Positions 1 through 6,275 of a stretch of DNA of 14,935 nucleotides are shown in pieces. Every line of letters begins with the position of its first letter. Positions within the stretch are counted from its first letter, which is position 1. A program made the position numbers and the translations under genes. The stretch comes from Candidatus Shapirobacteria bacterium (GTDB lineage Bacteria; Patescibacteriota; Microgenomatia; UBA12405): the NCBI GenBank assembly GCA_009885205.1, contig VFLE01000040.1:1-14935 (forward strand), given 5' to 3'. The notes under the pieces are model-generated. The model was not told the origin of the DNA, ran no database searches, and was given only the letters and a program-made list of their open reading frames with translations.

Positions 1-156
1 ATAATTTTTTATAATTGGGACTGGTGTCTCCACAGTAACCACACCTGCTACTGTCATCTCTTTTTGCATCAATTCGTACTCAAATTGAAAAATATCGTCC
101 AAATTCTTGAATGCTCTCTTGTGAATACCAGTCTTTTTTATAATTTTGCTCTTCAT
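1..156 (-). CDS. Hypothetical protein, 5' part (runs off left edge)
   Basis: The reverse strand is open from an ATG at 156-154 to the window edge, giving 52 codons that begin MKSKIIKKTGIHKRAF. A purine-rich GGAAGGAG lies 5 nt before the ATG. It is the only good Shine-Dalgarno-like sequence seen at a start codon in this window, and it supports this start. The visible part is lysine-rich at the N-terminus, then mixed charged and hydrophobic (FQFEYELMQKEMTVAGVV), with no signal peptide or membrane segment. I do not recognise the family. The gene is divergent from the one at 259 and shares a roughly 100-bp intergenic region with it. The C-terminus is not visible, so function cannot be assigned. 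Confidence 0.6.
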   Translation of the reverse strand, partial: MKSKIIKKTGIHKRAFKNLDDIFQFEYELMQKEMTVAGVVTVETPVPIIKNY

Positions 157-170
157 AGTTTCTCCTTCCA

Positions 171-201
171 ATTCTAACAAAAATTTTATCTAGGTTATAA
201 T
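171..201. promoter_or_regulatory. Divergent promoter region
   Basis: A perfect TATAAT on the plus strand (196-201) points toward the gene at 259. On the minus strand, TGT-TAGAAT (-10 at 176-171, extended by TG) and TATTAT near 203-198 point toward the gene ending at 156. Neither side has a convincing -35 box. If the TAGAAT element is used, the transcript would start inside the purine-rich stretch before the ATG. If TATTAT is used, the full Shine-Dalgarno is transcribed. This is inference from motif and position. Confidence 0.35.
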
Positions 202-211
202 AACGGAAGAC

Positions 212-257
212 AAGACTCTCACCGTCATGGTTTAATAGTTCTTGGTGAGACTCTTTT
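212..257 (+). other. Hairpin in the leader of the 259 gene
   Basis: TCTCACC (217-223) pairs with GGTGAGA (244-250). After one C-C mismatch the stem continues with AAGA/TCTT (212-215 and 252-255). The 20-nt loop is followed by a short T run, ending just before the ATG at 259. The hairpin lies downstream of the TATAAT at 196-201, so it would be in the 5' leader. It could be a weak attenuator or terminator, or a structure controlling access to the start codon. Confidence 0.35.
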
Positions 258-258
258 A

Positions 259-576
259 ATGACCATGATTACTTCAAAACCACCCCAACTATTTGCTGAC
301 ACTTTAGTTGAATATAAAAAAAAATTAGAACGGCGAAAAAAATATATTAAAAATGAATTCCAAGCTTTTGGTTTGATGTTGGCCGAAGAACTCGACGATT
401 GGGCTCACAAAAGTCTTTATATTCGACTAGCCAAAAATACCGACAAAAACCTACTGGAAAAAGCCCTTTATTTTATCAAAGACCAAACTCAGCACACCAT
501 CAATTCCAAAGGCCGCCTGTTTATGTGGAAATTAAAACAACTCAAAATCGAAACTGAGATAAAAAATACAGTATAA
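259..576 (+). CDS. Small basic helical hypothetical protein
   Basis: This is a 105-residue open frame starting at ATG 259 and ending at TAA 574-576. The protein is soluble, lysine-rich and probably all-helical, with KKKLERRKKY near residues 20-30 and a LAEELDDWAH segment around residues 41-50. There is no signal peptide or cysteine. No Shine-Dalgarno precedes the ATG, and a second ATG two codons on could serve instead. I do not recognise the family. It precedes the export operon by 12 nt and could be co-transcribed with it, although that operon also has its own -10 element. The first 14 nt match the start of E. coli lacZ, but the rest of the protein does not, so this is taken as chance. Confidence 0.6.
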   Translation: MTMITSKPPQLFADTLVEYKKKLERRKKYIKNEFQAFGLMLAEELDDWAHKSLYIRLAKNTDKNLLEKALYFIKDQTQHTINSKGRLFMWKLKQLKIETEIKNTV

Positions 577-586
577 TAGATACTGT
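568..586 (+). promoter_or_regulatory. -10 element inside a 7-bp inverted repeat before the export operon
   Basis: ACAGTAT (568-574) and ATACTGT (580-586) form a perfect inverted repeat around a 5-nt centre. A consensus TATAAT (572-577) overlaps its left arm and centre, and the adaptor's ATG follows at 589. A repressor bound to the palindrome would block this promoter. Read as RNA, the same sequence is a small hairpin without a T tract. No good -35 is visible. It also overlaps the stop codon of the preceding gene. Confidence 0.4.
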
Positions 587-588
587 TT

Positions 589-1617
589 ATGAACAAATCT
601 ACCAAAATTATTTTAGGTATTATCGTGGCAGTAATTTTGTTTTTTATTGTTCGTCAATTTGTAATTAAGCCCACTTCAGCCACCACCCTAAACACCAAAA
701 CCGACACTGTCATTTCTCCAACTATCGAAGACATCAAAGACGAAATAACCTTGTCTGGTTCAATTTATGCCGATCAAGTGGCAGTTTTGAAATTTCAAAA
801 TTCTGGTAAATTAAATTGGGTCGGGGTCAAGGTAGGGGATCATGTCAAAAAGTGGCAAGTTTTAGCCACTCTAGATAGCCTTGAACTCAAAAAAAATCTT
901 CAAACTCAGTTCAACGACTACGAAAGTCAATTAAGCACTTTTACCGACACCACCGAATCATACAAAGACAAAATTATCACTGATACTGTCAAACGTATTT
1001 TAACTCGCACCCAAAACTCATTGGACAACGATGTTATTGCTTACGAAATCGCCGACATGGCCATCAAAGAATCTCGTTTAATTACCCCCATCGAAGGCAT
1101 AGTTATTGCCATCGATTCACCCCTACCCGGAATCAACATCACTCCAGCTACCAGTACCATCACGGTCATTAATCCCAATTCTCTTTATTTTCGTTCCGAA
1201 GTTGACCAAAACGAAGTTACTAAATTAATTGTCGATCAAAAAGCCACTATAAATTTAGATTCTTTTGCGACAGAGCCTATTGATACTAAATTAAATTACA
1301 TCGCTTTTACCCCAGTCTCAGGCCAATCTTCTACTGTTTATGAAATAAAATTCCCTTTACCGGTTGAAAATCAAAATTTAAATTATCGGCTCGGTATGGA
1401 TGGTGACGTCTCCATTTTGATTACCGACAAGCTCCAAGTCTTGACTGTTCCTATTGAGGCAATTAACGATGATAATGGCCAATCGTTTGTTTGGGTAAAA
1501 AACAACGACACTGACAAAATAAAAAAATATATCAAAACCGGGATTGAAACTGATACTAAAGTTGAAATTTTAGACGGAATTAATCAAAATGACCAAGTTG
1601 TTATCAAAAAACGCTAA
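589..1617 (+). CDS. Membrane fusion (adaptor) protein of a MacA/HlyD-type export system
   Basis: 342 residues. An N-terminal membrane anchor (about residues 7-25, IILGIIVAVILFFIV) leads to an extracytoplasmic body. A barrel-sandwich (lipoyl-like) half lies around residues 58-98, with the typical G-x-V-x-x-W/Q-x-L-A-T-L-D pattern (VKVGDHVKKWQVLATLD). A short hairpin region follows, and the second lipoyl half begins at LITPIEGIVIAIDSPLPG near residue 160. Beta-barrel and membrane-proximal domains end in DGINQNDQVVIKKR. In the MacAB family such adaptors link an ABC transporter to export across the envelope. The 3' end overlaps the ATPase gene by 29 nt, and the permease follows, so the three form one operon. 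The substrate is unknown. The coiled hairpin is short for a MacA, which suits a cell without a TolC-like outer-membrane partner (inference). Confidence 0.88.
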   Translation: MNKSTKIILGIIVAVILFFIVRQFVIKPTSATTLNTKTDTVISPTIEDIKDEITLSGSIYADQVAVLKFQNSGKLNWVGVKVGDHVKKWQVLATLDSLELKKNLQTQFNDYESQLSTFTDTTESYKDKIITDTVKRILTRTQNSLDNDVIAYEIADMAIKESRLITPIEGIVIAIDSPLPGINITPATSTITVINPNSLYFRSEVDQNEVTKLIVDQKATINLDSFATEPIDTKLNYIAFTPVSGQSSTVYEIKFPLPVENQNLNYRLGMDGDVSILITDKLQVLTVPIEAINDDNGQSFVWVKNNDTDKIKKYIKTGIETDTKVEILDGINQNDQVVIKKR

Positions 1618-2299
1618 AAATAGAACTCCTGTTTTAGAACTCAAAAATATTGTCAAAACTTACACCCTTGGCACTACCACTTTTAATGCCCTTGACAGTG
1701 TTTCTTTTGCTATTTATCCTGGTGAATTTGTGTCTATTACCGGACCCTCAGGTTCTGGCAAATCAACCTTAATGCATATAATTGGATTGCTTGACAACCC
1801 AACTTCTGGCCAAATTTTACTCGAAGGCCAAGATATTTCTCATTTTAAAGAAGAAGCTTTGGCCAAAACCCGCAACATTACTCTTGGTTTTGTCTTTCAA
1901 CAATTTAATTTACTGGCCAAAACCTCGGCCACAGAAAACGTCGCCCTACCGCTGTTGTATTCCGATGTTCCCAAAAATGACCGAAATAAATTGGCCTTAG
2001 AAATGTTAACTAAAGTCGGTTTAGCCGATAAAGCTCCCAACACCCCCGCTCAACTTTCCGGTGGTCAACAACAACGGGTCGCCATTGCCCGAGCTCTAGT
2101 CAATAATCCCATTATTATTTTAGCCGACGAACCAACTGGCAATCTTGACTCCAAATCCGGCGCCGAAATTATAAAATTATTTCACCATTTGCATGAAGAT
2201 GAAGGTCGAACCATCGTTTTAGTTACTCACGATATGGATTTGGCCAAACAAGCCCAACGGATAATTATTATTCGTGATGGTAAGATCAGTTCTAAATAA
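1589..2299 (+). CDS. ABC transporter ATP-binding protein, MacB/LolD type
   Basis: 236 residues with all hallmarks of an ABC ATPase: Walker A GPSGSGKST (residues 52-60), Q-loop (FVFQQFNLL, Q104), signature LSGGQQQR (156-163), Walker B IIILADEP (D180, E181), D-loop NLDS and switch histidine H214 in LVTHD. The close relationship to MacB/LolD/FtsE-type ATPases is seen in HIIGLLDNPTSGQ and QRVAIARALVNNP. It powers the adjacent MacB-like permease by mechanotransmission. The start at 1589 lies inside the adaptor gene (29-nt overlap). No Shine-Dalgarno is seen, so translational coupling is likely. A slightly shorter start is possible, since the conserved domain begins only around VLELKNI (residue 15). 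Confidence 0.93.
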   Translation: MTKLLSKNAKNRTPVLELKNIVKTYTLGTTTFNALDSVSFAIYPGEFVSITGPSGSGKSTLMHIIGLLDNPTSGQILLEGQDISHFKEEALAKTRNITLGFVFQQFNLLAKTSATENVALPLLYSDVPKNDRNKLALEMLTKVGLADKAPNTPAQLSGGQQQRVAIARALVNNPIIILADEPTGNLDSKSGAEIIKLFHHLHEDEGRTIVLVTHDMDLAKQAQRIIIIRDGKISSK

Positions 2300-2365
2300 A
2301 ATTTAAACATTGATTCATTTTAAATTGATTAAAAATTTTAAATTAAAAATTAAAAATTATTCTCT

Positions 2366-2458
2366 GTGCTAAAACCATCACTCAACCATTTAATCAACTC
2401 ATCTTTTAGGTCTATTTTTCTCCCGCCTCCGGCGGTATTTAATTTTATTTTATGCTAA
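2366..2458 (+). pseudogene. Truncated upstream echo of the MacB-like permease start
   Basis: From GTG 2366 the frame reads MLKPSLNHLINSSFRSI, nearly the same as the true permease N-terminus at 2452 (MLKPSLNDLINSSFKSI), offset by 86 bp. Similarity covers about 53 nt and then stops abruptly at a GC-rich mini-palindrome (2423-2435). Most differences are silent or conservative (CTC/CTT, ATC/ATT, AAC/AAT, TCT/TCA, R/K). That suggests the copy evolved as coding sequence before it was cut down. The residual 30-codon frame ends at TAA 2456-2458, overlapping the permease ATG (2452-2454). It is thus either a dead remnant or a leader peptide coupled to the permease. Confidence 0.75.
2423..2435. repeat. 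GC-rich mini-palindrome
   Basis: CCGCC-TCC-GGCGG is a 5-bp perfect stem with a 3-nt loop in otherwise AT-rich spacer. It marks the point where the permease-start echo loses similarity. Related GC-rich palindromes occur at 7520-7535, 14481-14496 and 14590-14606, so it probably belongs to a dispersed repeat class. Confidence 0.5.
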
Positions 2459-3675
2459 AACCATCACTTAACGATTTAATTAATTCATCTTTTAAGTCAA
2501 TTTTAAAAAACAAGGGCCGAACGGCCCTCACTTCTCTTGGCATAATTATCGGGGTAACATCGGTCATTTTACTTACTTCTATCGGCAATGGTCTCCAAAT
2601 TTATATTAATCAACAATTTGAAAGTCTCGGTTCCAACACTGTTTTTGTCGCCCCTGGTAAAATTTTTAATGACAAAGGGGGATTTAACAACAATGAAAGT
2701 GGTCGATTTATATCCACCAGTTTTACTCAAGATGATGTTACTGCCCTCAAAAGATCTATCAAGAACACCACTATTGTTCCCGTCACTATTTCTCAGGTAG
2801 AAGTAAAATCTAATAAAATTACCAAAAATGACGTCACCATCGTCGGCTCAACTTATCAATATGCCGCCAGTGCCAACTATTTACCATCATCCGGTAATGG
2901 ACGAACCTTTAACAAAGAAGAGGAAGATAAAAAAGCCAATGTTATTGTCTTGGGCCACACCCTCGCCAAAGATTTATTTCCCAGTGGTTCCGCTTTGGGC
3001 AAAAAAGTAATTGTCAAAGGTAAAACTATGAAAGTAATTGGAGTTTTGGACAAAAAAGGTGGCAGTTTTGGCGGCCCTGACGTTGATCAATATGGTTTTG
3101 CCCCAATTGGAATTATTTTTGACTTTGTTGGTAATCAAAAAATAAATCAAATGTTAATTAAAACTCAAGACAAAACCGATGTTCCTCAAACCAAAATCGA
3201 TATCACCAAGGTACTATTAAAAAAATACGACAAAGACGCCTTTACTGTTTTTGATTCATCTCAACTTTTATCGTCTATCAACGCCATTATTGGAACCCTA
3301 ACCATCGCCCTGAGCGGTATCGCCGCTATTTCCCTCGTCGTTGGTGGAATCGGCATTATGAATATAATGCTAGTCACCGTTACCGAACGCACTCGAGAAA
3401 TTGGTCTGCGCAAGGCCATTGGTGCCTATCCTCGAGCTATTTTGATTCAATTTTTAATTGAAGCCATAATATTGTCAAGTATTGGTGGAGTTGTGGGAAT
3501 ATTGCTTGGAGCTCTAGGCACTTGGGGTATTTCCCAATTTTTCCCAGCTCAAATCACTGTTGGTTCAATTTCGATTGCTTTTGGTGTTTCTTTCGCTGTC
3601 GGTGTCATCTTTGGCGTCGCCCCCGCTCGCAAAGCCTCCATGCTCTCTCCCATCGAAGCATTAAGATACGAGTAA
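2452..3675 (+). CDS. MacB/FtsX-family ABC transporter permease
   Basis: 407 residues. A cytoplasmic N-terminal segment is followed by TM1 (about 24-44, LTSLGIIIGVTSVILL), a large extracytoplasmic MacB core-type domain (about 45-275), and three C-terminal membrane segments around IALSGIAAISLVVGGIGIMNIML, FLIEAIILSSIGGVVGILLGAL and IAFGVSFAVGVIFGVAPA. The FtsX-domain hallmarks ERTREIGLRKAIGA and the terminal PARKASMLSPIEALRYE are present. With the upstream ATPase and adaptor it completes a MacAB-like exporter, probably for a peptide, lipid or drug-like substrate. Unlike full MacB, the ATPase is a separate protein here. The start is preceded by a spacer holding a truncated copy of this gene's own 5' end. 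Confidence 0.9.
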   Translation: MLKPSLNDLINSSFKSILKNKGRTALTSLGIIIGVTSVILLTSIGNGLQIYINQQFESLGSNTVFVAPGKIFNDKGGFNNNESGRFISTSFTQDDVTALKRSIKNTTIVPVTISQVEVKSNKITKNDVTIVGSTYQYAASANYLPSSGNGRTFNKEEEDKKANVIVLGHTLAKDLFPSGSALGKKVIVKGKTMKVIGVLDKKGGSFGGPDVDQYGFAPIGIIFDFVGNQKINQMLIKTQDKTDVPQTKIDITKVLLKKYDKDAFTVFDSSQLLSSINAIIGTLTIALSGIAAISLVVGGIGIMNIMLVTVTERTREIGLRKAIGAYPRAILIQFLIEAIILSSIGGVVGILLGALGTWGISQFFPAQITVGSISIAFGVSFAVGVIFGVAPARKASMLSPIEALRYE

Positions 3676-3682
3676 TTTTTTC

Positions 3683-3691
3683 TGCTAATAT
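3683..3691 (+). promoter_or_regulatory. Extended -10 promoter, probably leaderless
   Basis: TGC-TAATAT (extended TGN motif plus -10) ends 6 nt before the GTG at 3698, so transcription would start at or next to the initiation codon. There is no recognisable -35. The same spacing occurs at 4738-4746 and 5954-5962. Confidence 0.4.
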
Positions 3692-3697
3692 TATTAA

Positions 3698-4252
3698 GTG
3701 AAGTCAGATTTTAAACAACACATTATTCCGCTGTTCGCTATCTATTTTATTACCAGTTTTATTTGGATTTTTACCAAAACCCATTATTTAAATTATTTTT
3801 ATTTATTAACTGGTTTGGCCTTAGGCTCCTATTTGCTTGACATTGATCATTTATTATATTGGTTAGTTTTAAAACCAAATCTCGAGGAAAGCAAATTGGC
3901 CCAAGTTGCCTGGAAAAAAGGGGACTTTAAGTCATTAATAAAACTCCTAAAAATTACCGAACCATATCATTTTAGCCTTATTTTCCATCATTATTTTTTC
4001 CAAGTAATTTTAACCATTTTTTCTTTTTTCGTTTTTACTTCCACTTCCAGTATTTTTGTAAAATCATTACTACTAGCTATCAATATCCATTTATTAGTTG
4101 ATGAAATTGCCTCCTATAAAAGTAATCCCAAAATACTCCAACAGTGGCTTTTTGCCCGCGAGACCAAACAATTTGCTATTTCCTCATTAAAAAATTATTT
4201 GTATTTTTTTACTATTATTTGCCTTATATTAACTTTGATCCTAATTTTCTAA
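3698..4252 (+). CDS. Histidine/aspartate-rich integral membrane protein (DUF457/YdjM-like)
   Basis: 184 residues starting at GTG 3698. About four membrane segments are visible: residues 9-24, 30-45, a central hydrophobic stretch after HFSLIFHHYFF, and the C-terminal YFFTIICLILTLILIF. Conserved-looking polar motifs lie in or near the membrane: LLDIDH (about 46-51), H-x5-HH (HFSLIFHH) and NIHLLVDE. This arrangement resembles the DUF457/YdjM group of predicted membrane metal-dependent hydrolases, but I base that on motif pattern only. The start fits a leaderless promoter. The HEPN gene begins one base after this stop codon, so the two are probably co-expressed. A functional link, such as a membrane partner of the RNase, is speculative. 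Confidence 0.75.
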   Translation: MKSDFKQHIIPLFAIYFITSFIWIFTKTHYLNYFYLLTGLALGSYLLDIDHLLYWLVLKPNLEESKLAQVAWKKGDFKSLIKLLKITEPYHFSLIFHHYFFQVILTIFSFFVFTSTSSIFVKSLLLAINIHLLVDEIASYKSNPKILQQWLFARETKQFAISSLKNYLYFFTIICLILTLILIF

Positions 4253-4253
4253 A

Positions 4254-4745
4254 ATGAACCAAGAACTTTTTCTCGATGCCAAAAAATATCTTAAAAACGA
4301 CCAGGATCAGTTGATTGATGATGTAAAAAACGTCTTAAGTTATTTGCAACAAAATCATATCAATGACTATTCTTTCGTCGTCGCTCCCGCTGCCAAGGCC
4401 TACGAAGGCTATCTCAAAGATTTTTTCTTTGATTTAGAAATTATTGACGAATACAGTTATCACTCCAATCGTTTTCGGGTCGGCAAAACCCTAAACCCAT
4501 CTTTACGTTACAAAAGATATTCTATTTTCAAAAAATTAAGTGATCTTCATCAAGACGGCGAGCAGCTGGCCGAAAAACTTTGGTCCGCCTGGAAGCAAGG
4601 CCGTAATGAGATATTTCATTACTTTCCCGGCAACGTCAAAAAATTAACCAAATTAGAAGCCGAAGAACGTATTACCCTCATCCTTAAGGCAATAATTGAC
4701 TCTGGTGATTTTATAAATCAATATCGGCAAGATTTTTTGCTATAA
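4254..4745 (+). CDS. HEPN-domain putative ribonuclease
   Basis: 163 residues, helical. The key motif is R117-N118-E-I-F-H122, which matches the R-[N/D/H]-x3-H active site of HEPN RNases and lies in the C-terminal helix pair (KLWSAWKQGRNEIFHYFP). Upstream, APAAKAYEGYLKDFFFDL (about 44-61) is the typical first core helix. The size is that of a single HEPN domain. The sequence resembles the C-terminal HEPN-like domain of RnlA/LsoA-type toxins, but this is a recollection of pattern and not a search result. HEPN RNases are common in toxin-antitoxin and abortive-infection systems. No nucleotidyltransferase (MNT) partner is adjacent. The immediate upstream neighbour, 1 nt away, is a membrane protein. 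It may alternatively be a housekeeping HEPN protein. Confidence 0.72.
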   Translation: MNQELFLDAKKYLKNDQDQLIDDVKNVLSYLQQNHINDYSFVVAPAAKAYEGYLKDFFFDLEIIDEYSYHSNRFRVGKTLNPSLRYKRYSIFKKLSDLHQDGEQLAEKLWSAWKQGRNEIFHYFPGNVKKLTKLEAEERITLILKAIIDSGDFINQYRQDFLL

Positions 4746-4746
4746 T
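4738..4746 (+). promoter_or_regulatory. Extended -10 promoter of the ferredoxin gene, probably leaderless
   Basis: TGC-TATAAT is a perfect -10 with a TGN extension. It ends 7 nt before the ATG at 4754, so the transcript would begin at the start codon or one base before it. The element overlaps the last codons of the HEPN gene. No -35 is found at normal spacing. Confidence 0.55.
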
Positions 4747-4753
4747 TTTAACT

Positions 4754-4954
4754 ATGACCAAAATAGTTTACGTTGATCCCGACAAATGCATTGGCTGTAA
4801 CACCTGTCCTTTGCTTGACCCTGAAACTTTTGAAATGGACACTACTACATATAAGGCTATCGTCAAAAAACAACCAGCAGACGTCAATAGCGAGACTGTC
4901 AAAAATGCTATCATTAGTTGTCCTGTCGGTGCCATATCAATTATTGAAAAATAA
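4754..4954 (+). CDS. Single-cluster [4Fe-4S] ferredoxin
   Basis: 66 residues. C12-x2-C15-x2-C18 (DKCIGCNTCPLL) and C56-P (SCPVGAI) supply the four ligands of one [4Fe-4S] cluster. The second cluster-binding motif of bacterial 2[4Fe-4S] ferredoxins is absent, so this belongs with the short mono-cluster ferredoxins. It is a cytoplasmic electron carrier. The gene after it, 8 nt downstream, encodes an exported thioredoxin-fold protein, so the two probably share a transcript and may both serve thiol/redox balance. The redox partner is not visible in this window. Confidence 0.92.
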   Translation: MTKIVYVDPDKCIGCNTCPLLDPETFEMDTTTYKAIVKKQPADVNSETVKNAIISCPVGAISIIEK

Positions 4955-4962
4955 ATTAAAAT

Positions 4963-5943
4963 ATGATTAAAAAAACAGTTAAATCAACATCTTACGTTAA
5001 AGTTTCCGTTCCTGCCGTTATTTTTACCGCTATTTTATTAACTGTTCTTTCTTTTTATTCTGGTCTATCTTTTGCCAGGACCAAATCAGTATCTACCCCA
5101 AAACTTGATAGTAAAATTATTTTTGCCCCACCAAAACAAGACAAGGCTGAATTAAAATTCTTCGTCATGAGTTTTTGTCCCTATGGCAATCAAATGGAAG
5201 ACATCTTACGTCCCGTCTTTAATCTATTAGGCAACAAAGTCAGTCTTACCCCACACTATATTTTTGACAAAATTGATAATCTTGATTCCTACTGTACCAG
5301 TCGATCTGGCGATATTTCCCAGTGTTCTGCTTATGTCCAAAACAAATACTTTACCTCACTCGATGAATGTAAAAAAGTTATTGGTGAAAATGTAACCAAA
5401 TGTCAAGACGAAAAAGCTTATATCAAATCTCCATCAGGTGCCATGTATGCCTCACTTCATGGTCGTCAAGAAGCCACTCAAAATATTCGTGAGATGTGTG
5501 TATGGAATATGGTAGGTAGTGATAAAAAACAATGGTGGGATTTTGTTAAAAATATCAACAAAAATTGTACTGCCCAAAATGCCGATTCTTGTTGGGAAGA
5601 TCAGGCCAAACAAGTAGGGCTTGATACTGCTGCCATCACCGATTGTTTTAATAAAGATGGTATTACTTTAATTGAAAACGAATTGGCTTTAACTAAAAAG
5701 TTTAATGTTTCTGGTTCACCCACTCTATTAATTAATGACCAAGCCTTTCCTCCCGAAACTGCCTACACTCAAGATGGCAAAGGTACCCTAAAAATAGGCA
5801 AAAAAGTTGCTACTCAAGACCGATACCGTATGCCCAATGTTCTCAAAGAAGCCGTCTGTGTTGGGTCAAAATCCACCCCCAAAGAGTGTAATACTATTAT
5901 CCCCGATCCTGCCGGCACCGCCCCCGTCGCTGGTGGATGTTAA
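4963..5943 (+). CDS. Membrane-anchored extracytoplasmic thioredoxin-fold protein with CPYG site
   Basis: 326 residues. An N-terminal signal anchor (about residues 14-38) leads to an extracytoplasmic domain. The thioredoxin-like core starts at ELKFFVMSFCPYGNQ. Here C72-P-Y-G75 takes the place of the usual CxxC, so the second active-site cysteine is missing. The cis-proline loop is GSPT (251-254, VSGSPTLLIND). Between them is a long helical insertion rich in cysteine. There are 12 cysteines in all (72, 111, 121, 136, 147, 179, 202, 210, 228, 299, 309, 326), with an AGGC tail. The layout recalls DsbA-like and GILT-like thiol proteins, and it probably acts in disulfide chemistry on the cell surface. 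The single-cysteine active site suggests an isomerase, a glutaredoxin-like mechanism, or pairing with a distant cysteine (inference). Confidence 0.8.
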   Translation: MIKKTVKSTSYVKVSVPAVIFTAILLTVLSFYSGLSFARTKSVSTPKLDSKIIFAPPKQDKAELKFFVMSFCPYGNQMEDILRPVFNLLGNKVSLTPHYIFDKIDNLDSYCTSRSGDISQCSAYVQNKYFTSLDECKKVIGENVTKCQDEKAYIKSPSGAMYASLHGRQEATQNIREMCVWNMVGSDKKQWWDFVKNINKNCTAQNADSCWEDQAKQVGLDTAAITDCFNKDGITLIENELALTKKFNVSGSPTLLINDQAFPPETAYTQDGKGTLKIGKKVATQDRYRMPNVLKEAVCVGSKSTPKECNTIIPDPAGTAPVAGGC

Positions 5944-5953
5944 AAAAATCTCG

Positions 5954-5962
5954 TGATATAAT
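5954..5962 (+). promoter_or_regulatory. Extended -10 promoter of the CPGC gene, leaderless
   Basis: TGA-TATAAT is a perfect -10 with a TGN extension. It ends 6 nt before ATG 5969, placing the transcription start at the initiation codon. A weak -35 (TGGATG, 3/6) lies 17 nt upstream inside the end of the preceding gene. Confidence 0.55.
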
Positions 5963-5968
5963 CCGGTT

Positions 5969-6214
5969 ATGGCAATCCAAAGAATAGCATTAGTTGAATA
6001 CCAATGTTCTGTCAAGCCAAACGATCCAAATCATACAAGAAGAATTACTTTTGGAGAAAAACCATCATGGTGGCCTGATCAAAGTAAAATGCCAACGGAT
6101 TATCGTTTAGAAACAACTTCATTTTTTAGTGCAGCTGTAGCTAGTCGTAATGAATCTTGCCCGGGATGTGCAACTGATGTCCTTATGATTCGTGTCGGAC
6201 CTCAACCAGAATAA
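5969..6214 (+). CDS. Small hypothetical protein with a CPGC motif
   Basis: 81 residues, start ATG 5969, with no membrane segment or signal peptide. C64-P-G-C67 could bind metal or form a redox pair, and a third cysteine lies at 13 (YQC). Tryptophan and proline are clustered in the middle (KPSWWPDQSKMP). I do not recognise the family. It lies just after the redox gene pair but has its own perfect extended -10, so it can be transcribed alone. The gene ends 15 bp before the first copy of the 28-bp palindrome. Confidence 0.65.
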   Translation: MAIQRIALVEYQCSVKPNDPNHTRRITFGEKPSWWPDQSKMPTDYRLETTSFFSAAVASRNESCPGCATDVLMIRVGPQPE

Positions 6215-6229
6215 AAAATTTTATATTTT

Positions 6230-6257
6230 GTAGAGACGTGATTAATCACGTCTCTAC
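6230..6257. repeat. REP-like palindrome, copy A
   Basis: A 28-bp perfect palindrome: GTAGAGACGTGATT followed by its reverse complement. Both strands therefore begin with GTAG, the tetranucleotide found at the foot of REP hairpins recognised by RAYT transposases. The right flank reads CATAAAA, as in copy D. It lies between the convergent CPGC gene and the transposase gene and may also act as a terminator. Confidence 0.85.
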
Positions 6258-6275
6258 CATAAAATTACAACATCT

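Noticed and set aside
259..367. Start identical to lacZ (ATGACCATGATTAC) with EcoRI- and HindIII-type hexamers at 355-367, suggesting vector contamination
   Set aside because: Identity stops after 14 nt, the following protein is unlike LacZ-alpha, the hexamers are in a continuous AT-rich coding frame, and no polylinker or plasmid sequence follows.
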